A model generated the notes under the pieces. That model was not told where the DNA came from, made no database searches, and worked only from the letters and a program-made list of their open reading frames with translations. Below, one piece after another: positions 47,291-61,000 of a stretch of 64,000 nucleotides of DNA (its first letter is position 1; the number at the start of each line of letters is the position of its first letter). The stretch lies in contig NC_091002.1 of the NCBI RefSeq assembly GCF_041146395.1, positions 6,504,501 to 6,568,500 on the forward strand, in the 5' to 3' direction. The position numbers were made by a program, and so were the translations under genes. Source of the DNA: Eulemur rufifrons (Eukaryota > Chordata > Mammalia > Primates > Lemuridae).

Positions 47291-50200
47291 TCAGTTGACT
47301 GTAAGATCTGAGAGACAGGAACGTGTCCCCGTGTTCCTGGCTCTCTTCCCAGGACCGGGTATGCTCCTGGAGCTCAATGTGCATTCACAGACCAGCAAAC
47401 CCATCCAACACCCACCAAACTCCTGCAGCCACCTCTCCACCCTGCTCCATTTCCTCACTCAACCGTGAGCTCTGGAGCCAGCGAAAACGACTTCTTTCTT
47501 GTTTTACTTTCAGACCCTACACCCAGGAGAGGGACACTAAGCCGCCTGCAGCTGGGCACCAACCCCCCACCCTCTGGCTCCTGCAGAGAGCCCTCCAGCT
47601 GTGCTGTCCTGCCTCCCTAAGGACACCCTGGGGCAGACTTCCCCTTCTCACAAAACAAAAACACAGGGCTTCGAAGTGGAGACTAGGCTCCTGCCTGCCC
47701 TCCCGGTGCTCCAGTCTTGTCTGAGCAGAACCCACCCCCGGCCAAGGGGCCTCTGAGGCCCCACAAGTCACAGTGGAGTACACGCCACAGACTAAGGCCC
47801 AGGGGAGGCTACCCGGCAGAACCAGGCCAGCTGGGCACCCACACGGGACGCAGGAAAGCAGGGTCCAGGGAGGGCGCTCTGGAGGAGGGTGGCCAGGGCT
47901 CTTCTGAGCACACAGTGGGGGCCAAGCCAGGATGAGGAAGGACCTAGACATCCGTGTACCACCCTGTAGGCAGGGCTGGCCTCCGCTCCCTGGAGCCTCA
48001 GCACAGCCCCAGTGGGGGTGGGGGGAGGGGGGCAGGGCAGAGCGATGTCTAGCTGTCCCCAGGCTTCCCAGCCCCCTCTGCCTACCCTCCGCCATGCCCC
48101 CTCCCCACAAGTCTGCCCACCTCAGGGCCTGCCCCCACACTTCCCCCTGGAGGCCTGCCCTCCAGGTCTCCCAGCTGTGTGTTCTGTGACAGGCGGGACT
48201 CTGCCTGTCATGTAGTGACGCCTCCTGGGGCAAGCAGTTGGGGGACACAGGGACATGGGGCCTGGGGCAGCAACATCCCTGCAGGGTGAGCCCGGAGGAG
48301 GCCTGGGACACAGAGCAGGGACTTTTGGCAAAGCTTGGCCGACATGTCGAGGCCCAAAGGGATCATCCTCTCGCACACCTGGATGTCAGAGGTGCATGGA
48401 GAGGGAGGTTCTAGAAGATTCTGAAATAATGGAGAGGTTGCCTGTTAAACAAGCGTCCTGCACTTCTCCTGCCAAGAGAGCATCTAACAAAAAGGAGGAG
48501 GAGGTTATTGGCCAGAAAAAAGACTGAAATATTAACTCTGAGTGTCCATTGTGATGGGCTATTGCATCGGGGTCACCTGGCCCCCACCCCTCAGTCTTAC
48601 AGAGATTTCAACCCAAAACTGCCCAAGAAGGAACTGGGGATCTTGGCTTCACAGCAAGGTGGTTGCTGACCGAGGGCTGCTGGGCAGCAGAACCCATGAG
48701 CCCAGGAAGCCCTGAAGGCCACAGGAGAGGCCCATAAACACTTGCTGCCCAGGCCCGGATCTGCTGTCCTGCGTCCGGGGCTGCCACCTCGAGCACAGGC
48801 CAGGCCGGCCCTGTGAGGCACACACTGGCCGGACAGAGGCTCCCAGCACACAGCTCTCGGCCGGGGAGGGGACGCAGCAGGCCTCCTGCCAGCTCCATGC
48901 AGCCCTTACTTGATCTATCCCACATGCTGCTCCTCATGAATTCTCTTCAAAGCCTAGGCATAAATTTAAGACCTCTAGACACATAAAAACTGGCAATTAC
49001 GACCATATTAAACAGGGAACCCATCAGGAGAAGCAAATTAAAAGCTTTCACAATGTCAATTCCCAATTAGCTCCTCAAGGTTACTCCTAATGATGTCGAC
49101 TCCGAACGCAATTATCCCATGGAAAAAATCCTAGAGGCAAAGAAAAAGGTCACAGACTACCCACGGGACAGCGAAGGCTCCCACCACTGCTTGGAAATCT
49201 CCTTTATCCACAGTGCAGGCCTTCTCCCACCCACCGCCGCACAGGCATGGAAGAGGTGGGGCTTCCTGGAGCCCCCAGGAAGGTGTCACCCCAGAGCCCT
49301 GAGACCCACCCTGCTGGCGTCCTTCCCCCTTCCCTCTTCCTGCTGACTTAGGCTTGGGAGGAAGGAACTAGGAAAGTGGAGAGAACACACAGTTCGATGA
49401 CAACAGTAAGTGGCGTTGCCCTAGATGCCAACTCAGGGCTCCACTTCCGCGAGGTGGAGCCAAGAGGGTTCCTCAGCTCCCAGCTGAGCACACACAAGAC
49501 CAGGCAGCAAGGATGGGGCCAGGGACCAGACCGCCCAGACGCTCCCCTGCCAACTGGAGGAGTCACTCTGGTGGGAAGCAGAGAGGAGGGAGCTTAATGA
49601 TTTGAATCCAAAACTTAGGAACAGGCCTCACCCTTTAGAAATACGCACTGACGGCCAAGGGAGTCCTGCCCACGAGGAGGGAGCGGTGCAGGCACGCCGA
49701 GTGCCCCACCTCCACAGGCTGCTTCTGGTTTTCACCTCTACCGTTCTCCCTCCTGGGAGGGTGAAGAATCTGGCAGGCCGGGAGTCCCTACTTTAGAGAC
49801 CCCAACCCTCCTCTTTCTCCAGCCAGTCCTGTCCTCTCCCTCAGAGCATGATGCCTGCCCTGGATCCATCCCCTCCCTCACGGCCCGATGGCCAGAGCCT
49901 GACCCACTCACACCCATAGCCAGTGGGGCCAGCCAGCTAGGGGGTGTCGTGGCCTCCAGGGGTCTGGAGCACCCGGGGCCACCTTGTCTCACACCAGCCT
50001 GCCGGAGCCCCCGATCCTGCCTGGCTGTGTCCTGGGCCTCGGCGTCCACCAGGTGGGAGGCTCAGCCCGCTAGGGCCCCATGATCTCCAGGGGCCCAACT
50101 CAAGGCCAGAAGAAGCTGCAGACGGCTTCCTGCTACACTCGGGCAGACGTAAGGCCCAGGCGTCTTCTGACACAGTGGAGATGCTGCCCCAAGCCAAGGC

Positions 50201-51059
50201 CGTGAGGCAGGGAGGCGACCTGGCCAAGTTTGTGTTCCAAAAATATCCCCAGAATACTCCACTTCTATAAATTATACATAAGCAGGAATATATAAAGAGA
50301 AAGATCTGGAAAAAAACACCAAAAAATCAACATAGTTTTCTTCTGAGTGGGTTTCCCCTCTGACTGTCTGAACTATGAGTTTATTTTACAATGAGCATGT
50401 ATTACTTTTCAGATGTTACCACAACAATCAGAAAATAATTAAGTTGTTTTGCTTTTTGTAAGAAAACAAAGCCTGTCGCTGGCCAGGTGGTGTGGGCAGG
50501 GCCCTCGTGCTGAGCACTGCTGTGGCCCTAGGACGCCCCGTTGAGGAATCCACGTCCAGACGGGGTCCTCCCACTGGACCCTCTCTGCCACCAAGAACAT
50601 GTCTTCAGCGGTGATGCTCAAAGCTGAAAGTCACTTCATGGGAGGCTGACCCCGGGCACGGGGAGTGAGACGCCCATGACTCAGCCACATAGCCTCGCCT
50701 GACCCCGCACCCTCCTGAGTGACCCACAGGACCCACCTCAGCCCCGCTCTGTTTCCCAGCTGTCCAGCTGCTCCCCGTCCCTGCTGTTTTCATCACTGAG
50801 CACATTTCTGCAACTCCATTTCATCCCGCTGTCGGCTTCGGAGCTACTCCTTCTTCATGTCATGGTGGCCGCTCTGGGGTCCGCAGCCCCCCTTGAGCTC
50901 TCACCGCCCACGTTCCCATGGCAGCCGGCTCCGTGGGTGGTGTGAGCTCGTTCCTGCCCTGCTGTCCCTGGGCCGTTGTCATACATTTACTTCTACGTAC
51001 ATCACAAACCCCCAAAAGCAAGGGTACCATTTTAGGTCAGTATCATTTAGGAAGTCAAT
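47291..51059. other. Unique intronic stretch
   Basis: Mostly GC-rich. An AT-rich island at 48940-49150 (CACAATGTCAATTCCCAATTAGC context) has no repeat signature. The minus frame at 47517-48311 (264 codons) is long but unlike any protein I know. Confidence 0.45.
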
Positions 51060-51350
51060 TAACTTTTTTTATTATGGTAAAGTGCATATAACATAAACTT
51101 TGCCATTTTAACCGTCTTTAAGTGTATAGTTGAGGGGCACGAAGTACATTCACACTCACCCTCACCACCACCCATCTCCGGAATTCTCTCATCTTCCCAA
51201 ACTGCAGCTCTGGCACCAGTGAGCACCAGCTCCCCAACCCCTCCCCCAGCCCCTGGCACCCACCATTCTTCTCTGTCTGTATGAATTTGTCTACTCTAGG
51301 GACCTCATGTAAGCCTGTTCTGTTTTAAAGAAATTTAAGACAGGAAAATC
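51060..51350 (-). repeat. Old L1 3' end, antisense
   Basis: TTATGGTAAAGTGCATATAA, TTTGCCATTTTAACCGTC and AAGTGTATAGTTGAGGGGCA form the usual reversed L1M tail. Confidence 0.75.
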
Positions 51351-51564
51351 GTCTTTCATGTCCACCCACAGCCTGTCTGCAGGGACCCAAGGCCCGTGGA
51401 AGGAGCGTCACAGCAAGCACCTGGCATGTACCTGGGGCTCCCAGGGACTTCATGCTGTCCAACATGGGTTTCTTGTTTCCTTCTTCCCACTTTCACAGCA
51501 GCCACTCTGTCGCCCGTGCTCTGCCAAATGTGAGCCGTCCATCAGGAATTCAGCTCACCTGTTG

Positions 51565-52135
51565 CCCTGTGTATCCATTTTCCATGCTAACAATTTATCC
51601 CAACCCGGCGGCTTGAAAGGACACCTGTTTGTTAGCTCACAGTTCTGTGGGTCAAACATGTGGCGTGGCATGGTCAGGTTCTCTGCTCAGGCTCTCACGG
51701 GGCTGGGATCAAGGGGTCGGCCCGGGGATGCCGTGGGGAGAAATGCCTCCCACGTGCATTCAGGTAGCTGCAGAATCCAGTTCCTTGAGGGTGCACATCT
51801 GAGGTCCCCTTCCCTCGCCGGCCACAGGCCAGAGCTTCTCTCAGCTCCTGAGGCCTCCCGCATCCTTTGGCATGTGGCCCCTCCACCCTTGAGCCAGCAG
51901 CAGTGCATGATACCCTCCTCCTGCTTCAGCTCTGTCTTCTGCCACCAGCCAGAAGAAGGTCCTGCTTCCAAGGGCTCCCGTGACCAGACCAGACCCACCC
52001 AGACAACTGCATGTGAGGTCTCCACGCCACAGAACATGACACAGTCTGAGAAGGGAACCCCACCATAGTACAGAGCCCAGAGACTAGGACACTAGGACGT
52101 GGAATCTTAGGGGGCCATTTTTAGACCCACCCTGT
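51565..52135 (-). mobile_element. Reversed MLT1-like LTR remnant
   Basis: AGCTCACAGTTCTGTGGGTC and an overall layout like reversed ERVL-MaLR LTRs. Strongly diverged, so class and borders are tentative. Confidence 0.4.
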
Positions 52136-52489
52136 GACCTCAGCTCTCTCGGTGAGCTCCAGATTTGCAGGCCATAGGCATTTCCTCCTTGTCAGGGTGG
52201 GAACAGTGTTTCCTTGGGTTCATCCATATCTCAGTGGAAGCAATGGTCCTCCCACACCAATTAGGATTCTCCAGTTTACTGTGATTTTAACTTATTTACA
52301 AAGGAGCAACATGTTTGTCTTCAGCGTTGAAGGTTCTGTTTTCTAATCATAACACCTCACATTCTTGGAGGTACACCTCGGGCGTTGCACATTTTGCTGG
52401 GTTCCCTGAGCAGCTACAGAGGGTCGGGCTCCATCCTCTATGCTCTGCAAGTATCATCTCATCTCCTCTCCCCACAGCCCTGTGCGGTG

Positions 52490-52640
52490 ATGCTACCACC
52501 AGTCTCATCTGATGGACGGGAAACTGAGGCACAAAGAGGCTGCACCACTGGTCAAGGTCACACAGCTAGCACGTGGGCTTCAGGGGTCAGGTTCAGGCCC
52601 CAGCTCTCAGCAGCAGCCACGCTGTTTGCTCTGAGGCTGT
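52490..52640 (-). repeat. MIR-like SINE, antisense
   Basis: GGGAAACTGAGGCACAAAGA followed by GGTCAAGGTCACACAGCTAG is the reversed MIR core. Confidence 0.7.
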
Positions 52641-52734
52641 TCACCTGCCTGCACCTTAAATATGCTAATAGTGATGAGTCATTATAAAACTAAATTTAAT
52701 CACTGAAGCTGCTCCTTGTGCACTTTCAAAAGCC

Positions 52735-53460
<726 letters not shown>

Positions 53461-53559
53461 AGAGTCCAATGCCTATGTATACTCTATATTAAAAACAAAA
53501 ATGACAGCTAAAAACAGACCAAAGAGTATAAAATAGGCAGGACTCTCTAAAAAAAAAAA

Positions 53560-54120
53560 AATACATCAACGTTACATTAGTTTTTCTTTCACCGACACTA
53601 ACCTCAGTGTAATCTGGGAGAGAGGTCATTTAAAGCCAGTGTTCACAAGCAGGTCGGGGTAGATTTATCCTCCACAGTTAGTGAGAATAAATTAAGGGTC
53701 ATTAGCAGGACTCACTCTATGCATCATACTGACGCTTACATCATCTAAAATTATTTAAATACAATCAAATTTTCCAGCTCACAGTGAATTGTTTATATCC
53801 TTTCTTCTCATCACTTAATTCTTCACATAACTCAAAGGAAAAGTTATCAAAGGAAACATTATGTTCTCTTAATTCTTTTGTCAAACTCCCACCTCCCACC
53901 TCTTCCCATACCCAGCATTTAAACTGACATCACTTGAGAAGCTTAGCTTTGGCCCCGTGTAATGACACTCTCGCGTCACACACCTCATCTGTAAGGAATT
54001 TACAAAGATGCAGCTAAATATACCCACGGAGAATTGATCCTGAAGTTACAAGAAAGGAAAAAAGCTTTTATCCCTTCCCAGATCCAGGCAAACAAAGAAG
54101 ATCTTTTGCTCCTATCTTGG
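53560..54120. other. AT-rich non-repeat island
   Basis: About 560 bp of moderately AT-rich DNA (TAAATTAAGGGTCATTAGCA; CTTACATCATCTAAAATTAT) with no repeat phrase I recognise. It stands out between GC-rich segments and is a candidate conserved non-coding element. Confidence 0.3.
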
Positions 54121-54835
54121 AAGGAAGCAAATTTACAAAGCCTCCCCTAAAAGGACGGCAGGCTGTGTCCTCCCCTCCACCTAAGAGTCTTTACTGCTCA
54201 CAGCAGTCGATTCCTCCCCACCCGCCCCTAGCCGCCCCCAGCCGGGAGGGACCTGCAGCGCTCAGAGTGCAGGTTGTGGGGAGGCACCGGAATCTCACGC
54301 AGCGCGCCCACACCGAGTGAGAGGTCACCCCATTCACCTTTTCCTTTTCTGGAAACAGAACACTTGCCTTCCCTTTGTTAAATGCGGAATAATTTTACTT
54401 CCTGGAAAGCTTGCTGTTTTACACATAACGCTACAGGCAATGATAATTTAAAACTCCTGGGCTGGGAATTCCCTGGAAGGCCACACCGCCTGGAACACAG
54501 CTATTTCTCAGCACGCAGAAAAGCTGAAGGGCAGATTGGTTATTTCTGATCACGCAGGGAGCCCCCCACCCACATGCAGATAGCACCTGCCCATCCCCCC
54601 TCGCCCCTCCCGGCAAGCCAAGCCCACCAGAGCCCAAGCCTCACGGCCCCTCCCACACAGCCAGCTTGTTGCCATATGTAGTTCTAGAAGGTATTTTTGG
54701 TTGTTTTTAACTCTAAAAAAAGGACATTGTGCGTGTGTGATATTCTGAGCCTGGCTTTTTTCACTGAACGTTATGCTGCTAAGACCCCCATCCCAGCCCC
54801 TCCTCTTGTGGTTGTTGCAAGGGAGGGAGCCCAGT

Positions 54836-54862
54836 ACACACACACACACACACACACACACC
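54836..54862 (+). repeat. (CA)n microsatellite
   Basis: About 27 bp of CA repeats followed by a C-rich stretch. Confidence 0.95.
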
Positions 54863-54944
54863 CCCTCCGACCCCACCCTACACCCCCGCGCTGCCATGGG
54901 GACTGGGGAGGTGTCACAATGGTCATCACCTGGAAACTTTTTAC

Positions 54945-55460
54945 TATTTATTATTATAAATTGCAATGATATCCATATAACATAAAATCTACCATTTTAA
55001 CCATTTTTAAGCACACAGCTCAACAGCATTAAGTACATTGCCATTGTTGTGCAACCATCACCGCCACCCATCTCTGGAACTTTTTGATCTTCCCACTAAG
55101 CTCTGTCCCCATGAAACCCTAGCTCCCCATCCCCCTCCCCCAGCCCTGGCACCCACCATTCTCCTCTCTGTCTCTGTGAATCTTATGACTCTGGGGACCT
55201 CCTGTAAGTAGAGTCACACAGGGTTTCTTCTTCTATGACCAGCTCATTTCATAGAGTATCACGTCCTCAAGGTTCACTCATGTTCTAACATGCGTCAGAA
55301 TTTCCTCCCTTTTTAATATTGAATAATATTCCATTGTATGGTCAGACTGTATTTTGTTTATCCACGCATGCCCTGGTGGACACTGGGGAGTACCCTGCTA
55401 TGGGCATGGGTGTGTCCTAGGAACGCTCTAGAGAATCTGCTCACAGGCGTGGTGAGGTTG
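54945..55460 (-). repeat. Old L1 3' region, antisense
   Basis: ATTATAAATTGCAATGATAT, CATTAAGTACATTGCCATTG, ACCTCCTGTAAGTAGAGTCA and GAATAATATTCCATTGTATG are reversed L1 tail phrases in the right order. Confidence 0.8.
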
Positions 55461-55916
55461 TACAGTGAGAATAGGAGAATCCAGGCTGATTCCAGGTGTG
55501 GGGCCTGGGCACCTGCGTGACAGGGGACAGGACAGGTGAAATGGAGAGGCCTGGCAGACATCCCACAGAGACACTGAGTGGGCAGCTGTTCCAATGGGTC
55601 CAATGCCAGGGCAGAGGTCAGGGCTGGAGATACAAGCTTGTGGGACAAGGGGCAGAGGGATTCACAGCTGATGACTGATGGAATGCCAGACACCATGGGA
55701 GTGAGTGTCGATGGGGAAGGCCAGTGCCAAGGCCATGGCACAGGGGCACCGATACACGGAGATGGGAGAGAACACAGGAGGGAGGCCAGGCGTGTGGTGT
55801 ACCGGACATGAGGGAAGACAAGTGATGGAGGAGATAAGTGGGATGACAGCAACAATGTGACATGACCAGGTCAATGGTGACCCAACAGGAAGTGACCTAA
55901 AGACAGAGTGGCAGAG

Positions 55917-56195
55917 GCTGGATGTGGTGGCTCATGCCTGTAACCTAGCACTCTGGGAGGCCAAGGCAGGAGGATCACTTGAGGCCAGGAATTCAAGACC
56001 AGCCTGAGCAAAAGCACGACCCTGTCTCTACACAAAATAGAAAAATTGGCCAGGTGTGGTGGTGCAGCACTATAGTCCCAGCTACTTGGGAAGCTGAGGC
56101 AGGAGGATTGCTTGAGCCCAGGAGTTTGATGCCATTGCACTCCAGACTGGGTAACAGAGTGAAACTCTATCTCAAAAAAAAAAAAAAAAAAAAAC
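55917..56195 (+). repeat. Dimeric Alu, older subfamily
   Basis: GGCTGGATGTGGTGGCTCAT to a poly(A) of about 20. Short linker (ATAGAAAAATTGGCCAGGTG). A possible duplication around GACAGAGT flanks it. Confidence 0.9.
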
Positions 56196-56865
56196 CAGAC
56201 AGAGTAGTGCAGAGCCTGTGAGGCTGTGCCCAGACAGCCCCTTAAGGACTTCTGCTGAAAGGAGGCTCCAGGAGTTAGAGAGTCACAGCTCAAGAGACTT
56301 CCAGTCAAGAGCAGCTGCTACATGGCTGGTGCTATAGAGACAGGAGAAGTCACAGGAGGTTTTCACCTCTATGGGATTCATCCAGAAGACTGGGAAGACC
56401 AGGGCAGGAGGCAGGGCACTGCACTGCAAGGGAGCCCTGGAATAGGCAGGAGTGAGACCCAGGCACATGGGGGGTGGGACCCAGTGTACAGGGACTGCCA
56501 AGATGCACCGACAACTCTCCAACCCCATGTGTTCATACTTCTTCTCCCATCCAGAGTGGAGTCTTTTTCTCTTCTTCTTGGATCTGGACTGGACTGTGAC
56601 TTGCTTAGACCAAGAGGACGCAACCAATGTTCTCCCAAGTGACTGCTGGCCAGACCCAAAAGCTCTCTTGGACCATTTGCACCACCACAGGAAGAAGCCC
56701 AGTCCCGGGTGTTCAAAGAAGGAAAGCCACGTGACAGAGAGGCCTGGCCGTCCCAGTGGGGACTCTGAAACACCCAGCCAGGACTAGGACTTCCATGATC
56801 TGCCCAAAAGGAGCCTATGCCCTTTAAGCTGGGAACAAAATCACTTAACTGTAACATCGACAGTC
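56196..56865. other. Unassigned intronic stretch
   Basis: Mid-GC sequence with open frames on both strands. Possibly an old LTR-type repeat, but I cannot name it. Confidence 0.3.
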
Positions 56866-56867
56866 TA

Positions 56868-57230
56868 TGTTAGTCACCTTGGGCTGTTATAACAAAATGC
56901 CATAGACTAGGGGCTTCGATGCGAGAATTTATCTTCTTACAGTCTGGAGGAGGCTAAAAGTCCAAAATCAAGGTGCCGGCCAATTCATATCCTTGGTGAG
57001 GGCCCCTTCCTGGTTTGTAGACAGCTTTTTCTCACAGCTGTCCTCAGATGGCAGAGAGAGAGCAAGCTCTCTGGCACCTCATAAGGGCACTAATCCTAAT
57101 CAGGGTATGACCTTATGATCTCATTTAATCTTAACCACTCTGTCTCCAAATACAGTCGCACTGCAGGTCAGGGCTTCCACATAGGAATTTTGAGGGGACA
57201 CATTCAGGCCCTAGCACTCTCCTTAACCTC
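56868..57230 (-). mobile_element. MLT1-like (ERVL-MaLR) solo LTR, antisense
   Basis: GGGCTGTTATAACAAAATGC, CATAGACTAGGGGCTTCGAT, CTAATCCTAATCAGGGTATG, CTCCAAATACAGTCGCACTG and TTTTGAGGGGACACATTCAG are reversed MLT1 phrases in order. Confidence 0.7.
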
Positions 57231-57479
57231 ATCCTGCTGCTTAAAGGACTTTCTAGATGCTCCTTTTGTAGCATTATCCGAGTCTCAGCAATTCCAGGCA
57301 TTTGGCCTCCCCGTGGCAGGGCTGGGGGTCCCCGGTTTCCCTTAGTTATATGTCCTTCCTTTTTCATAGAAAGTTTTAACTCATCTATGACAGACGGCAT
57401 ATCAGTCTTAGTCTGGAGATGGGGGCAGGGGGGAGGTGGGGAGAGGAGGAGGGAGAGAACACAGAGGGGCCCAAGACAG

Positions 57480-57630
57480 ATTTAGGGGTGATAATTATGT
57501 TCATGATCTTGAAGTGGTGATAGTTTCACGGGTGTATACATGTGCTAGAACTTACCAGACTGTCCTCTTTAAATATGTGCGGTTTACTGCATGACAATTA
57601 TACCTCAATAAAGTTGTTTAAAGGTTAGGT
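57480..57630 (+). repeat. Old L1 3' end
   Basis: GATCTTGAAGTGGTGATAGT, CACGGGTGTATACATGTGCT and TATACCTCAATAAAGTTGTT mark an L1 3' terminus with its AATAAA signal. Confidence 0.8.
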
Positions 57631-58020
57631 TTCTCAATTTTTTAATTTTTAGGTCATTGTAGATTCACATGCAGTCATAAGAAATAATATCGAGGGATCC
57701 TATGTACGCTTCACCCCAGGTCCCTCAATGAGAAACTCTCACGAACTGCAGCGCAATATCTAACTGGGACACGGATAGAGCCACAGCCCACCGATATTCA
57801 CATCTCACCAGTTTGCCTGTGTGCTCATTGTGTTACATGCGTAGGGTCTCGAATCCACCACAGACAAGACACAGAACATTCCATCACTACAAGGATCCCT
57901 CCTGTAGTTTTTTTAATTTATTTTTTAAGTTGTGGTAAAATGGCCATAACATAAAATTTACCATCATAACCATTTCTAAGTGCACAGTTCAGTGGTATTA
58001 AGTACTTTTATATCTCAATG
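57631..58020 (-). repeat. Old L1 fragment, antisense
   Basis: TGTAGATTCACATGCAGTCA at one end and GTGGTAAAATGGCCATAACA at the other are reversed L1M phrases. It lies tail to tail with the preceding sense L1 end. Confidence 0.65.
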
Positions 58021-61000
58021 AAGCTATTTAAAAGGCTTTTTAAAAAAGAAAGTTTTTTAAAACCCAGAGGGAGCTCTGTGAGCGGGTATCTGCTCTGCCT
58101 TGCGGGCTCCTCAGTCATCGCCCCTCTGCCATCCCCACAGGATCAGGACACTGCTGGTCTCACCAGAGAAGCAGCATCCTGGGGCCAGTGTTCCCTGGAC
58201 AGTGACTCTGGGAGGCCAGACCTACAGGGCATCGGGGACACGCTGAGTTCCACACTCTGACCTGCTCCCGTCCATGCAGGCCCTCTCCCTGCAGGACAGT
58301 TTCAGGAAGCCAAGTGTCTCAGTCCAGACCTCCCTGTTCACCTGTGTCTTGCAGGCCTGGGGAGCCAGAGAGCGCACTTGGAGGTGGCTCTTGGCAATTC
58401 CAACCTCCAGAGAGATGAAGCGTTGGGAAGGCAAACTGAGATCCCAGCAGGCTCACTGGAGGGTACCAGCAGGCAGCTTTCGGGGCACTCAAATCTCCCC
58501 CACCACACCCCTGACCACACTGCCCTCCAACCATGCTGCCCCACTACTCACTCCCTGAACCCAGCTTTACCCCCTGCAAGAAAGTCCCCAGTGAGGCCAG
58601 GGCCTCTGCTGTCTTGTTCTGCGCTGAGTCCCAAGTTCAGTGCCTGGCACATAGTACATAGCCAGTTAATGTTTGTTAAATAAATAAATGACTACCTTAA
58701 CCCTGTGTCGCTTTTGCGATGGTCAGGGAGGGGCTCACCACTTCCTTCTATTGCACCAGGTGGTTTACAGGGAAACCGCCTGCCCCACCGGCCAAGCAGT
58801 GAAACTTGGATCCCAAGTGCATGGACATCTGGGGAGGGGAGCGACTGGACAGCAGAGGCCTCTTACTTGGAACAGAGCTCAGAGTAGGGCCCAGGCCATC
58901 ATCTGGACCCAAACCCAGCTGGACATGAGCCACACAGGTCATGTGGGCCACTTGGGGCTGGGTTCCCTGTCACTTGCATCAAAGCTTGCTCAGCAGAGGG
59001 TAGAGGAACCAGGCAGAGCCGCTGGTCCACTAAGAGGCACCACCTTTTACGGCATCCTCAGAAAAGGATGTCCGAGGAAAGTGCTCACAACAGAATCGAC
59101 AAGGCTCGGGGAGAGCCCACCACTGGCAGCTTCAAGTGTTACTTTTCTACACACAGCATCCTTCCCTGGGGAGGTCTTGGGAGCCGTGGGGCTTGTTGAC
59201 TCCCCGGGGTGGGCACCAGCCCTGACCCTCCATGGCTCCAGTGCCAGTAACATCAAGAACCCTCAAAATGCTCTGGGGAAGACCAGGTTAGGGTGAACCC
59301 TTTTTTTAACTTGACTGAACATAATTCCTCTACATGAAAGGTCTTAAGGGTAAGTATTTTTATACATTGTTGGTCCACTGCAGAATGTTTGGAAATACCA
59401 AGTGCTATCAAGCAATGTTCGTTAACTGCATGATTATCCACACACAAACGGATCTCTTCACAGATTATCAGCTTGGGCTCTCAAAACACAGGCATTTGAG
59501 TAGCAGCGATTCCACAGCAACCTGGTAGCCCAAACCACCTCAGGAGTGAGTGTCCTGGGGCTCCCCAGCCCCAAAAAGTGCACCAGAGTGAGAAACTCCA
59601 GAGCAATATATCAAAGCTATTTATCTTGATTGATTTAGGCTCTGTTTTGTCCGCAAAGGACTGGAGGTGGTGGGCATCACACACCCTGAAAATGTGGCCC
59701 AGACAGGAGGTCCTCTGCTCCTTCGTGAGACGCAGGTGTGGGATCAAGTGTGTCCCTCCCCAGTCCCCAGGTGATGCACTGGCTCCCAAGCTCAGAACTC
59801 CCATGGAATTTAAGGGGCACCCAGCCAGGGATGGCCAACGGGAGGTGGGGACAAGAGCTACTCCACAGGCACTGCCACCACAAGGGACTGCGGGTCCTTG
59901 GCTGCTCACACGGGCGTGGCTGAAGGCAGCTGATGGTTGGCAAATGGCCCGAGAAGACACCCATTCAAGCCCCGAGCAGGACCCCACACAGAGCTGCCCT
60001 GGGGATGCTCCTGGTCACCAGTGTGGGCCGTGGACAGGAGTCCAGGTGCCCAAGTCACACTTCATAACATGTGCCCTGGGCAGGCCCCACACACCCAGGC
60101 CACAGAGACACCTCACAGTGTAAGCCAGTGTATTCAGAAACCTCCAAGCAGCACAGATGGCTTTCATGGAACTCTACATGATGGTGACACCCGCTTGGCC
60201 CAGCGTCCCTGCTTGAGCGCCTCCAGAGGGATTTTCAGAGGATAAAACTGCCTTTTCAGCCAAAGTTGCTGGAAACCAAAGTGAGTGCCTCATTGCAACC
60301 CCATCTTCCCCCGCATGGCCCCGCCACCCCTACTGCCAACTCCATCATAACCTTTCATCAGCCAGCAACAAAACCCCAGGGGTCCCAAGGTGGCTCCTGA
60401 GACACCCAAGCCAGGGTCCATGTCCTCCCCCACCCTTGTCTAATGAGAAAGATTGTTCAGACAACATCAGCTCCCTATGGCCCTGCCGCTGTTCCCTGAA
60501 GCACAGGTGTGCCCCAGGTGAGAGCAAGCTAGGGGGCTGTGCGGTGGGCAGCTCACAGTGACCTCAGGTCTCTTTCTGTTCTGCCATCACTTTGCTGTCA
60601 AGAGACACAGAGGAATGAATCCAGATCTCACAGGCTGCCGTGGGGAGAACCACACTAGCTTTTGAAGTCCTTGCCCTGGTGCTGGAGGAGGGACTTACCT
60701 GGCTGGCAGGTGTGACTGGTGAGTCCCCATGTGCACTGTGGAGCCCGCAACAGTAGGTGGCCCAAGGCATCACTCCTCCATGCTAAAGTGCTACCTCAGT
60801 GGGGGGCAGGGGGCACCACACAGAGATAGCACCTGGCAGCCAGTGGACACCACACAGAGATAGCGCCTGGCACCCTGGGGACAGCCCCTGCAGGGTGGGT
60901 GGGGTCTCCCCAGAGGTCAGCTGCTCCAGGCTTGGATTTAGACTGAGTCTGCTACCTCCAGGGCCAGGGTCTCCCCTCTGCCAAGCATGGCTGGGACTGC

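Noticed and set aside
47517..48311. 264-codon minus-strand frame
   Set aside because: A GC-rich chance frame with many Cys/Trp/Pro and Gly runs, an overlapping open frame on the other strand, and no resemblance to a known protein.
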